A stretch of DNA of 33,045 nucleotides from Stieleria sedimenti (GTDB lineage: Bacteria; Planctomycetota; Planctomycetia; Pirellulales; Pirellulaceae), in contig NZ_JANZKV010000287.1 of NCBI RefSeq assembly GCF_025060895.1, positions 12,857 to 45,901 on the forward strand. The letters are read 5' to 3'. Below the pieces are notes generated by a model. It had not been told where the DNA came from, made no database searches, and saw only the letters and a program-made list of their open reading frames with translations. The position numbers and the translations under genes were made by a program. Below are positions 7,222-16,946 of this stretch, one piece after another (the first letter of the stretch is position 1; the number at the start of each line of letters is the position of its first letter).

Positions 7222-9651
7222 GTGGCAAAACGACGTCCCCGCAAGCAATCGGAAAAGAACGGCAAATCGTTGTTTGACGCCGTCGAGGAATCGCTCCTGA
7301 CGGCGGTCCCGCTGCGTCAGGCGGCTCAGGAACGCTACCTCAATTATTCCCTGTCGGTGATCACCAGCCGGGCGTTGCCGGACGTCCGCGACGGACTCAA
7401 ACCCGTCCAGCGACGCATCCTCTACACGATGCACCAGCAGGGGCTCTCCAGCACCGCCAAGCACCGCAAGTGTGCCAAAGTCGTCGGCGACGTGATGGGT
7501 AACTATCACCCCCACGGCGACAGCTCGATCTACGAGGCTCTGGTCCGCATGGCCCAGCCCTTCGCCATGCGGATGCCGCTGGTCGACGGCAGCGGAAACT
7601 TCGGTAGCGTCGACGGCGACAATGCCGCGGCGATGCGTTACACCGAGTGCCGCATGACCCCGGTCGCCGGCGAAGTGCTGACCGACCTGGCGACCCGTAC
7701 CGTCGCCTACAAGGCCAACTATGACGGCAGCCGCGAAGAACCCGTCGTCCTGCCCAGCCGCCTACCCAATCTGCTGCTCAACGGCGCCACCGGCATCGCC
7801 GTCGGCATGGCCACCAACATTCCGCCACATAACCTCCGCGAGATCTGCAACGCACTGCTGAAGTTGTTGCGTGATCCCGAAATCAAAGACTACCAACTGG
7901 TCGCCAATGATGCCGTCCAGGCGCCGGACTTTCCCACCGGCGGCCAAATCATCAACACCAAGGAAGAACTGCGCGAGATCTATCAGACCGGCCAGGGCAC
8001 CATCAAGCTTCGCGGCACGATCAAACAGGGCACCAAGGATCGCGGCGGAAAAGTCATTCAAATCGACTCGATCCCCTACAGCGTCAACAAAGCGCTGCTG
8101 GTCGAACGGATCAGCGAACTCGTCTTCGACGGCAAACTGCCCCTGGTCACCGAAGTCCGCGATCTGTCGACCGATGAAATCCGCATCGACCTGTTGCTCA
8201 AGAAAGACGCCGACGAAAAGAAGGTGCTGGCGTTCCTCTACAAGCACACCGATTTCCAAAAGAACTTCAACGTCAATCTGACCTGTCTGGTTCCCACCGA
8301 AAACCCCGAACTGGGAACGCCCGAGCGACTCTCTCTCAAAGAAATGCTCTGGCACTTCCTGCACTTCCGCTTGGAAGTCGTCACCCGTCGCCTGGAAAAC
8401 GAACTGGCGTCGCTGGAGCGGCGGATCCACATCCTGGAAGGCTTCGCGCTGATCTTTGACGCGCTCGATCAAATCATCAAAATCATTCGCCAATCGGACG
8501 GCAAAGCCGATGCGGCCGAAAAAATCATGAAACGGTTCCCGGCCAGCAAAGGTGGCTTGGACGCCGAGCAGACCGACGCGATCCTGGAACTGAAACTGTA
8601 TCGCTTGGCGCGTCTGGAAATCAATCTGATCCTGGATGAACTGAAAGACAAAAAGAAACGCGCCGGGCAGATCCGTCAACTGCTCAACGAAGACACCAAG
8701 GACACCAACGCCTCGGGCCGCTGGACAATCGTCCGTGAAGAAATCGAAGGACTCATCACGACCTACGGAAGCGACGCGGCGAGCCGTCGTCGCACCGCGA
8801 TCAACGCCGTCGAAGTCGAAGTCGAATATTCGGTCGAGGACTTTATCGTCGCCGAAAACTGCCACGTCCTGGTCACCACCGACGGCTGGGTGAAACGGCA
8901 AAAACAAATCGCCGATCCCTCCAAGAGTCGACTTCGCCAAGGCGATTCGGTGCTCGCCTGCATCGCCGGCAGCACCCGCGCCACCCTCGGTCTGTTCTCG
9001 TCCCTCGGTGTCTGCTACACGACCCGATTCATCGACATCCCCGCCTCGACGGGCTTCGGAGAACCGATTCAAAAGCTGTTCAAGATGAAGGACGGCGAAC
9101 GCATCATCGCAGCGATCTCGTTCGACCCGCGTCGCATCGGCAAGATTCACGAAGACCCCAAACACCCCGATTACTGCCCCGAAATCCACGCCTTTGCCGC
9201 CTCAAGCAACGGTTTTGCACTGCGTTTCGGACTGGCCCCGTTTGCCGAACCGTCGACCCGCAGCGGACGCCGGTACGCCCGCGTCACCGGCGACGCCGCC
9301 ATCATCGACGTGATCCCGATTACCGGCAGCGAAATCATTCTGGCCGTCTCGGAAAACTGTCGCGCGATCGTCTGCGAATCCGAAGAAATCAATTATCTGT
9401 CCGGGCCGGGAAAAGGCGTCACCCTGATCCGATTGGCCAACGGTGATCGCCTGCTCGGATTCAAAGCCAGCAGCGGCGACCGTGACCTGCTGACCATCGA
9501 AACCAACCGCGGCGCACGCAAAACCGTCTCCACCGCCAAGTACCGTGTCACCAGTCGCGGCGGCAAGGGCGTCGAGCTTCAGAAGAACGGCAAGATCGCC
9601 AAGATCATCGCGCCGCCCATCGCCGCCCCCGCACCGTTCGACGATGAATAG
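7222..9651 (+). CDS. parC: Type IIA DNA topoisomerase subunit A (topoisomerase IV/ParC-like, GyrA superfamily)
   Basis: An 809-aa protein from a GTG start preceded by AAAGGA. The breakage-reunion domain is complete: [18 protein letters not shown], then [20 protein letters not shown] (quinolone-determining region, Ser at 101-102 and Glu at 105), and [11 protein letters not shown] with the DNA-cleaving Tyr at 140. A coiled-coil region follows around residues 390-510. The C-terminal propeller starts near residue 540. At the first blade, where GyrA carries its QRRGGKG box, this protein has [18 protein letters not shown], so the box is absent. A partial SRGGKG occurs only in the last blade. This, with the A-then-B gene order and the short partner, favours a topoisomerase IV-like role (decatenation/relaxation) over supercoiling. 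GyrA cannot be excluded without phylogeny. Confidence 0.85.
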   Translation: MAKRRPRKQSEKNGKSLFDAVEESLLTAVPLRQAAQERYLNYSLSVITSRALPDVRDGLKPVQRRILYTMHQQGLSSTAKHRKCAKVVGDVMGNYHPHGDSSIYEALVRMAQPFAMRMPLVDGSGNFGSVDGDNAAAMRYTECRMTPVAGEVLTDLATRTVAYKANYDGSREEPVVLPSRLPNLLLNGATGIAVGMATNIPPHNLREICNALLKLLRDPEIKDYQLVANDAVQAPDFPTGGQIINTKEELREIYQTGQGTIKLRGTIKQGTKDRGGKVIQIDSIPYSVNKALLVERISELVFDGKLPLVTEVRDLSTDEIRIDLLLKKDADEKKVLAFLYKHTDFQKNFNVNLTCLVPTENPELGTPERLSLKEMLWHFLHFRLEVVTRRLENELASLERRIHILEGFALIFDALDQIIKIIRQSDGKADAAEKIMKRFPASKGGLDAEQTDAILELKLYRLARLEINLILDELKDKKKRAGQIRQLLNEDTKDTNASGRWTIVREEIEGLITTYGSDAASRRRTAINAVEVEVEYSVEDFIVAENCHVLVTTDGWVKRQKQIADPSKSRLRQGDSVLACIAGSTRATLGLFSSLGVCYTTRFIDIPASTGFGEPIQKLFKMKDGERIIAAISFDPRRIGKIHEDPKHPDYCPEIHAFAASSNGFALRFGLAPFAEPSTRSGRRYARVTGDAAIIDVIPITGSEIILAVSENCRAIVCESEEINYLSGPGKGVTLIRLANGDRLLGFKASSGDRDLLTIETNRGARKTVSTAKYRVTSRGGKGVELQKNGKIAKIIAPPIAAPAPFDDE

Positions 9652-9749
9652 TTTCAAGTTTCAAGTTTCAAGTTTCAAGTTTCAAGTTTCAAGTTTCAAG
9701 TTTCAAGTTTCAAGTTTCAAGTTTCAAGTTTCAAGTTTCAAGTTTCAAG
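9652..9749 (+). repeat. Perfect heptanucleotide tandem repeat, (TTTCAAG)14
   Basis: Fourteen uninterrupted identical copies of TTTCAAG (98 bp) start at the first base after the TAG stop of the upstream topoisomerase gene, with a partial unit (TT) at the end. Only 18 bp separate the last unit from the next start codon. The repeat is AT-richer than its surroundings. Perfect short tandem repeats like this are prone to slippage, so copy number probably varies between isolates. Confidence 0.97.
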
Positions 9750-9769
9750 TTGATGGCGTTTGATCATCC

Positions 9770-11686
9770 ATGACAGCAATCGCGACTAAATCGAACTACA
9801 ACGCCGACGCCATCGTCGCACTCGAAGGTCTGGACCCGGTCCGGAAGCGTCCGGGCATGTACATCGGGGGTGTCGGCACCGCGGGACTGCACCATCTGAT
9901 CTGGGAAATCGTCGACAACTCCGTCGACGAAGCGATGAACGGCCACGCCAGCGAAATCGTGGTCACGCTTCACAAAGATGGACAAACCGTGTCGGTTGCC
10001 GACAACGGACGCGGCATCCCCGTCGACAAGCACCCCAAGACGAAGAAACCCGCGTTGGAAATGGTGCTGACCATTCTGCACGCCGGCGGCAAATTCGAAG
10101 GCCAGAACTACAAGACCGCCGGAGGTCTTCACGGCGTCGGGGCATCGGTGGTCAACGCGCTCAGCAAAGAACTGACGGCGGTGGTCCGTCGCGACGGCGC
10201 GCAATACAAGATGGAATTTGAACGCGGCAAGCCGACCTCGAAACTCAAAAAACTCAAGGGCGCCATCCGCGGCACCGGGACGACGATCACGTTCACCCCC
10301 GATCCGCAGATCTTCCCCAAGACGACGTTCGATTCGGCGCTGATTCGCGCCCGCCTGGAAACGGCCAGCTTCCTGCACCGCGGTGTCAAAGTCACCTACG
10401 TCGATGAAGCCGCCAAGACCAAAGAATCGTTCGTTCACGAACAAGGCATCGTCGACTTTCTCAACAAAGTCCTGAAGGAACGTAAAGCGCGGCCGATCCA
10501 CGCCACTCCGTTTAGCCTCTCGATCGACGACGACATGCGGATCGAAGTCGTCTTGCAGTGGACCGAATCGACCGACGAACACGTCCGCAGCTACGTCAAC
10601 GGAATCCCGACCGGCAGCGGCGGAACACACGAAAACGGTTTCCGCGGCGGGCTCAACAAGGCGGTGCGTAACTATATCGACACCCACAATCTGACGCCGC
10701 GCGGCGTCAAGATCAGCCACGAAGACATCCGCGAAGGAATGGTGGGGATCATTTCGGTCTTCGTCAGCGAGCCGCAATTCCAAGGTCAAACCAAAGACCG
10801 TTTGAACAACCCCGAAGTTCAAACGGGCGTCGAAGCGGCGGTGCGTGGCGAGATCGAACAGTGGATGAATAGCAATCGGTCCATCGCCGACTCGATCGTC
10901 GCCCGGATCATCGCCGCCGCCCGCGCCCGTGCCGCCTCCCGTGCCGCTTCCGAAGCCGTCTCACGCAAGGGTGGTGCGAAACGAACAATGCTGCCGGGCA
11001 AACTGAGCGATTGTTTGTCCAGCGGAAAGATGGAGTCCGAGCTGTTTATCGTCGAAGGTGATTCCGCCGGTGGCAGTGCGAAACAAGGCCGCGATCGAAA
11101 TTACCAGGCCATCCTTCCGCTCCGCGGAAAAGTCCTGAACACCGAAAGTGCGACGCTGAAGAAGATTCTGGACAACAAAGAAATCCAAGATATGGTCGCG
11201 TCACTCGGCTGCGGGATCGGCCCCAAGATGGACATCAGCGGTCTGCGCTACGGCCGCATCATCCTGTTGGCCGACGCCGATTCCGATGGACACCACATCA
11301 CGACGTTGCTGTTGACGTTCTTCTATCGCCACATGCCACAGTTGATTTCCGACGGGCGTTTGTTCATCGCCGTTCCGCCGCTGTATCGAATCGACCTGGG
11401 CAAAGAAACCTACTGGGCCAAAGACGACGCCCACCGCGAAGAAATCTTGCAGAAGCATGGCGGAAGGGCCAAGCCGGAAATCACGCGTTTCAAAGGACTC
11501 GGTGAAATGATGCCCAAAGTCCTCTGGCAAACCACGCTCAACCCCGCCCAACGTCAGTTGCTGCGAGTCGAAGTCGACGACCAGCTGGAAACCGACCGCG
11601 TGATCAGCGACCTGATGGGACGCGACGCGTCGGCACGGTTCCGGTTCATCATGGACCGGGCAGCGGACGCCGAAGTGGACGTTTAG
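9770..11686 (+). CDS. parE: Type IIA DNA topoisomerase subunit B (topoisomerase IV/ParE-like, GyrB superfamily)
   Basis: A 638-aa protein, the length of ParE and short for many GyrB proteins. The GHKL ATPase domain is intact: EIVDNSVDEAMNG, DNGRGIPV, and GGLHGVGASVVNALS. The transducer domain follows. The Toprim domain shows EGDSAGGSAKQGRDR near residue 428 and LADADSDGHHI near 500 (metal-binding acidic residues). The C-terminus has RFKGLGEMMPKVLWQTTLNP and ends soon after, with no GyrB-type insertion. It pairs with the A subunit encoded directly upstream, from which it is separated by the heptamer repeat. No good ribosome binding site precedes the ATG at 9770, so translation may depend on coupling or an unusual leader. 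Confidence 0.88.
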   Translation: MTAIATKSNYNADAIVALEGLDPVRKRPGMYIGGVGTAGLHHLIWEIVDNSVDEAMNGHASEIVVTLHKDGQTVSVADNGRGIPVDKHPKTKKPALEMVLTILHAGGKFEGQNYKTAGGLHGVGASVVNALSKELTAVVRRDGAQYKMEFERGKPTSKLKKLKGAIRGTGTTITFTPDPQIFPKTTFDSALIRARLETASFLHRGVKVTYVDEAAKTKESFVHEQGIVDFLNKVLKERKARPIHATPFSLSIDDDMRIEVVLQWTESTDEHVRSYVNGIPTGSGGTHENGFRGGLNKAVRNYIDTHNLTPRGVKISHEDIREGMVGIISVFVSEPQFQGQTKDRLNNPEVQTGVEAAVRGEIEQWMNSNRSIADSIVARIIAAARARAASRAASEAVSRKGGAKRTMLPGKLSDCLSSGKMESELFIVEGDSAGGSAKQGRDRNYQAILPLRGKVLNTESATLKKILDNKEIQDMVASLGCGIGPKMDISGLRYGRIILLADADSDGHHITTLLLTFFYRHMPQLISDGRLFIAVPPLYRIDLGKETYWAKDDAHREEILQKHGGRAKPEITRFKGLGEMMPKVLWQTTLNPAQRQLLRVEVDDQLETDRVISDLMGRDASARFRFIMDRAADAEVDV

Positions 11687-11700
11687 GAAGAGACAGAAGA

Positions 11701-11760
11701 TGGCAGAATGATAAGGGGGCAGAATGATACGAGACAGATCTTCACACCATCATTCTGCCA
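11701..11760. terminator. Inverted repeat between convergent genes (candidate bidirectional terminator)
   Basis: GGCAGAATGAT occurs directly at 11702-11712 and 11718-11728 and inverted (ATCATTCTGCC) at 11749-11759. Either direct copy can pair with the inverted one, with loops of 36 or 20 nt. The site lies between the 3-prime ends of the topoisomerase B gene and ribH, so it is well placed to end both transcripts. No T-run is present. Confidence 0.45.
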
Positions 11761-11800
11761 CACCATCCGACGGCCGAATTCAACAGAGCCACTCGAGTCC

Positions 11801-12263
11801 TCAAGAATTTAGCTTACCGGCCAGCCGCAGTAATTCGACCACCGCCTCGGCGGCTTCGTTGCCTTTGTTGCCGACCGTTCCGCCGCTGCGTTGAAGCGCT
11901 TGCTCGAGGGTGTTGCAGGTCAATAGTCCAAAACCGATGGGTTTGCGGGTCTGGACGCCCAATTGCATCACCGCATCGCTGACGCTGCGATTGATGTGTT
12001 CGTCGTGTGTCGTTTCGCCCTTGATCACGCAGCCGAGCGTGACAACGCCGAGCACCTCGTCGCGGTCGAGTGCATTGGCGGCCACCATGACCAATTCCCA
12101 GGCACCGGGCACACGAATGATTTCCAAGTCGGCTTCGGTGTAGCCGACCCCGGTCAGCGTTTCGACGCTGCCGCGGACCAGTGAATCACAAATGCCTTCG
12201 TTATAGCGACTGGCGACGATGACAATTTTTCCGGAGGGCAGCTGGCCATCGACACCCGTAATT

Positions 12264-12274
<11 letters not shown>
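11801..12274 (-). CDS. ribH: 6,7-dimethyl-8-ribityllumazine synthase
   Basis: A 157-aa protein matching the family length. It joins 5-amino-6-ribitylamino-uracil and 3,4-dihydroxy-2-butanone 4-phosphate to form the riboflavin precursor lumazine, normally as an icosahedral or pentameric cytoplasmic assembly. Conserved elements are SRYNEGI near the N-terminus, [23 protein letters not shown] (phosphate binding and the catalytic His in the THDEHI part), [16 protein letters not shown] and NKGNEAAEA. Its ATG (12272-12274) overlaps the last codons and TGA of rho by 11 bp, so translation is probably coupled to rho. No other riboflavin gene is in the window. Confidence 0.96.
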
Positions 12275-13778
<1,504 letters not shown>

Positions 13779-13960
13779 AGTCGTGGCGCCCGGGGAGGAC
13801 GCGTGGGAAGAAGAGGAGTGGAGAGAGTTTGGCAGCAAACTGCAACGAGGAGGGAGGCGGGAGGAGGTGTCTGAGGGGACCGGTGAAGGAGACACGAAGA
13901 CTGAGGGTAACGGAAAAATGCCCGTCGTTGAAAGGGAACCGACGCTTTACGGGACTTGAA
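13779..13960 (-). promoter_or_regulatory. C-rich, G-poor rho leader, candidate Rho-utilisation (rut) region
   Basis: Between coaE and the rho start codon the transcribed strand product is strongly pyrimidine-rich. In the 120 nt at 13801-13920, counting on the rho mRNA strand, I find C 55, U 38, G 14 and A 13. High C and low G with little secondary structure is the hallmark of Rho loading sites. In E. coli the rho gene is controlled by Rho-dependent attenuation in its own leader. No good Shine-Dalgarno sequence precedes the ATG at 13778. Confidence 0.5.
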
Positions 13961-14644
13961 TTAGGAAATCGTCCCGCGGTCAGAGGAACAGTGACGCTCC
14001 GCTGACGCCGATTCGGCGGCCAGGGGTGCATCGACTGCAGGATTCATTCTAACGAGATCCTGCCACCGTCGACGAAGATTTTGATGCAAAGCATCTAAGG
14101 TCGCGTCATTGCGCATAATGAGATTACTGAGTCGGCATTTCGTCTCTATCGGCATCTGATTGGCCTCGCGACGATCCAGTTCGGCCGCATCCCAACCCCG
14201 TTTTTTGCAGCGTTGCAACCGATTCTCACGCGTCGCGTCGACACACCAAATCTGGTCGCAACTACGGTCCCAGCCGGATTCAAACAGCAGCGGCACGTCC
14301 AGCAAGGCGACCGGTCGCCCACGGCCGGCGGCTTCGACAATCCGGCGCTGAATCTCCTGACGCGTCAGCGGGTGCAACACCGATTCGAGAAACGCCAGGT
14401 TGTCCCGCTTTACCTGATCGTTACCAAAGACCAAATCGGCCATTGCAGCGCGACGGATCGTTCCATCGGAATCGAGGATGCCGTCGCCGAATCGGGCCGT
14501 CAACGCCGAGACGACGTCGGGGCGGCCGAGACAATCGCGGGCGATCAGGTCGGCGTTGATCCATTCCGCCCCGAGGGACGCCAAAAACTCGGCCGCCGAA
14601 GATTTTCCGCCGGCCGGTGATCCGACCAACCCCAAAATCAACAT
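13961..14644 (-). CDS. coaE: Dephospho-CoA kinase
   Basis: A 227-aa protein from the ATG at 14642-14644, chosen because it opens directly into the P-loop strand MLILGLVGSPAGGKSS. The longer open frame (to 14758) overlaps the upstream gene and lacks family character. It catalyses the last step of coenzyme A synthesis, ATP-dependent phosphorylation of the 3-prime hydroxyl of dephospho-CoA, in the cytoplasm. Other family elements are INADLIARDCLGRPDV (DxxxH-like acceptor region), VLHPLTRQEI and ALLDVPLLFESGWDRSCDQIW, followed by the lid region with RLQRCKKRGW and ANQMPIETK. The start is 17 nt after the zinc-ribbon gene's stop, which indicates cotranscription. The C-terminal 30 residues are an extra Ala/Ser-rich tail. 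Confidence 0.93.
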   Translation of the reverse strand: MLILGLVGSPAGGKSSAAEFLASLGAEWINADLIARDCLGRPDVVSALTARFGDGILDSDGTIRRAAMADLVFGNDQVKRDNLAFLESVLHPLTRQEIQRRIVEAAGRGRPVALLDVPLLFESGWDRSCDQIWCVDATRENRLQRCKKRGWDAAELDRREANQMPIETKCRLSNLIMRNDATLDALHQNLRRRWQDLVRMNPAVDAPLAAESASAERHCSSDRGTIS

Positions 14645-14661
14645 CGCATCGCTCAACTCGG

Positions 14662-15378
14662 TTACGGAAGATAAAGCCACGACGAACAGGCCGGACAATG
14701 TGTCAAAAATCCCAAACGGACGCGATCCACCATCTGCGTCGTCAAGGTCTGATTGCATCCGCCACAGGAATCGTCTTCGATCGGCGCCAGGGCTTCGTCG
14801 CCGCGGCCTTCGGTTAAACGTTTGTACTCCGATCGCACCGCGACGGGGACCTCCGCTTCTGCCTTGGCCAGTTCATTGCGGACGTGGTCCAAATCGGCTT
14901 GCACCACGACCATCCGGTTCTCCACCTGCTCGACGCGTTTCTTGTGCTCAGCCGTCTTTTCGGCCAACTCTCGCTCAGCCACCACGACGGCTTCCTGCAG
15001 CTCGTCGATCCGCTCCAGCCCTTCAAAAATCTCGTCACTCTGAACGCTGTTGGCCTGTTCGTCGGCGGCGATCTGCTCTTTCAGAAGGTCGAATTCCTTG
15101 TTGCTCGACGCCGTATTCAGCTTCGCTTTCAGGTTCTCGATCCGATCCTCTCGCGACTTCAATTGCAGCTGTTTTTCGTCGCATGCCAGCGTCGCGGCTT
15201 TGACCGCCTGCTTGGCCTGATCGAGCGCATCCTGGCTGGCCTGGACCACGCCCTCGCCCGCCTTGATTTGTCTCGGTCCCCGATCGAGCTGCCCCTCCAA
15301 GTCGCCGATTTGCAAAAGCAGTGAATGCAAGCGACGCAACAACGCGCTTTCGAATTGTGTCTTGTTGTCGACGGCCAT
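14662..15378 (-). CDS. C4-type zinc-ribbon protein with long coiled coil (DUF164/CT398 type)
   Basis: A 238-aa protein from the ATG at 15376-15378. Residues about 10-190 form heptad-rich helices (LLRRLHSLLLQIGDLEGQL and on through ENRMVVVQADLDHVRNELAK). The C-terminus is a zinc ribbon: CGGCNQTLT and CPACSS supply four cysteines in two CxxC pairs, around residues 206-209 and 229-232. This is the PF02591 architecture seen in chlamydial CT398 and Helicobacter HP0958. HP0958 interacts with RpoN and flagellar mRNA and CT398 with sigma-54. rpoN is in this window on the same strand, about 3 kb upstream, but a functional link here is only inference. Confidence 0.88.
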   Translation of the reverse strand: MAVDNKTQFESALLRRLHSLLLQIGDLEGQLDRGPRQIKAGEGVVQASQDALDQAKQAVKAATLACDEKQLQLKSREDRIENLKAKLNTASSNKEFDLLKEQIAADEQANSVQSDEIFEGLERIDELQEAVVVAERELAEKTAEHKKRVEQVENRMVVVQADLDHVRNELAKAEAEVPVAVRSEYKRLTEGRGDEALAPIEDDSCGGCNQTLTTQMVDRVRLGFLTHCPACSSWLYLP

Positions 15379-15439
15379 GAAGATCTAATTCCCGAGGAGA
15401 AGTGAACGCAGCGGGCTCCATGATACCGCCCGATCCCGC

Positions 15440-16942
15440 TCAGCAGGAACCCGTCGACCGCTCGAGGTAACGCAGCATCTCGGATCGCCGAATCGCACCT
15501 TTCCGATTCAACAGCTGCTGCCTGAGGTTTTCTGGGAACTCCAATCGCCGGATCCGCTTGGGCTGTTCCCAGCGCGGCAACGTGCGGACGATCGCGTCGA
15601 TTTCAGGCATCGGAAGTGTCGACTCGGTCGTCTCCACCCAAAACTCGACCGACCGTCGTTCCGCCCCCGCCGAAACGACTGCGGTTCGCACCCCTTTGAT
15701 CGCCACCAGCCGTTGCTCCAGTCCCAACGGGTCGATCTTGTGCCCGTTGGACAAAACGATTCGGTCGTCACAGCGTCCCAGAATCTGCAACTGTCGCGTC
15801 GACGGACAGATGCGCACGCGATCGCCGGTGTCCAGCCAACCCGCCGCGTCGATGCGGCGAGCCGTCGCTTCGGGGTCCTGCCAATATCCGCGCATCAGAT
15901 GCGGCCCACGCACAAACAGACGCCCTTCAGCCGGCTTCGCTTCGTTCGGCCCGCGTTCGCCCACCGGTTCCTCGTCCAGACGATGTTCCCAGCCGTCGAC
16001 GAAACGACCGGCGTGACCGGGAATCGAATCGTCAGGCGTTTGACTGGCGATCACCGGCCCCGCTTCGGTCAACCCATAACCCTGGATCACCGTCACGCCG
16101 CGCTCGCCCCATCGCCAAAACTGATCCTCCGTCATCGCCGCCCCACCGCAACCGACCAACCGCAGCGACGGCGGAACCGTTCCGCTTTCCAGCACGCGGC
16201 CCGCCAAGCTGGGAACGAGATTGCACAACGTCGGCGCACGTCGCTGGCAAACGCATTGCCATCCCTCGAAACCGCGCGCGATCGCCAACGTGCATCCGGA
16301 CAGCAACCAAGTGCCCAGATCACATGTCCTGGCGTAACCATGCGCGATCGAAAGCACTGTCAAACGCAGGTCCGTCTTGGCCTGGGGAACCGACCGCAAT
16401 TTTGCAGCGGCATTGAGCAACTGACTGGCGTGCGACAAAACAACTCCCTTGGGATCGCCCGACGTGCCGCTGGTCCACAGCACCAACGCGTCCTCGGTCG
16501 GTGAAACCTGGGGCAACTCCGCAACGACGGATGGACCGGGGGCGCGATGCACCGACTCGTAGCCGCGGCGAACCAATTCTTGCTTGGCCGGATCGTCCAG
16601 CCACTCACCATCGATTTTGCGGCGACAGCTCGCCAAATAGTCGGCTCCGCCGTCCACGTCCACCGGGATCTCGATGATCCCCGCGGCTTGGCACGCCAAC
16701 GCGATCACGACGTCGGCCGGTGTGTTGCGGACGACGTGCATCAGCGGCCCTTGATGCGGATAACTTGACCGCAGCAAAGCAGCAACGGCCTTCACCCAGC
16801 GTCCCAGTTCCGCCCAGGTCACCGAGTCCGCGGTTTGGAACGCATCCGACTCCTCCGAAAGCAGCAGCGCCCGCCCCGCGGCCAATTGCTCCGCGTTTCG
16901 GTTCAGTGCATCGACGAGGGTGCGGATGGGATGTGGCACCAT
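15440..16942 (-). CDS. AMP-binding (acyl-CoA synthetase/ligase superfamily) enzyme, substrate unknown
   Basis: A 500-aa protein from the ATG at 16940-16942, with GGTGA just upstream and 4 nt after the uvrC stop. An earlier in-frame ATG at 17014 would overlap uvrC by 68 bp. ANL-superfamily motifs are present: P-loop VLWTSGTSGDPKGVVLSH near residue 160, QGYGLTEAGPVIA, DTGDRVRI with the ribose-binding Asp, ILGRCDDRIVLSNGHKIDP at the hinge, and a C-terminal Lys in NRKGAIRRSEM as the likely adenylation lysine. Such enzymes activate a carboxylate as an acyl-AMP and pass it to CoA or a carrier protein. No carrier protein or thioesterase is adjacent, so the acyl substrate cannot be guessed. Confidence 0.85.
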   Translation of the reverse strand: MVPHPIRTLVDALNRNAEQLAAGRALLLSEESDAFQTADSVTWAELGRWVKAVAALLRSSYPHQGPLMHVVRNTPADVVIALACQAAGIIEIPVDVDGGADYLASCRRKIDGEWLDDPAKQELVRRGYESVHRAPGPSVVAELPQVSPTEDALVLWTSGTSGDPKGVVLSHASQLLNAAAKLRSVPQAKTDLRLTVLSIAHGYARTCDLGTWLLSGCTLAIARGFEGWQCVCQRRAPTLCNLVPSLAGRVLESGTVPPSLRLVGCGGAAMTEDQFWRWGERGVTVIQGYGLTEAGPVIASQTPDDSIPGHAGRFVDGWEHRLDEEPVGERGPNEAKPAEGRLFVRGPHLMRGYWQDPEATARRIDAAGWLDTGDRVRICPSTRQLQILGRCDDRIVLSNGHKIDPLGLEQRLVAIKGVRTAVVSAGAERRSVEFWVETTESTLPMPEIDAIVRTLPRWEQPKRIRRLEFPENLRQQLLNRKGAIRRSEMLRYLERSTGSC

Positions 16943-16946
16943 GCAT

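Noticed and set aside
7762-9189. 475-codon open frame antisense to the topoisomerase A gene
   Set aside because: Its translation is a codon-bias mirror of the real gene (Asp/Val/Phe/Gln-rich, no family motif). The plus-strand frame has complete, recognisable catalytic motifs.
9652-9749. CRISPR-like array
   Set aside because: The units are 7 bp, contiguous and identical, with no spacers and no cas genes nearby. It is a microsatellite.
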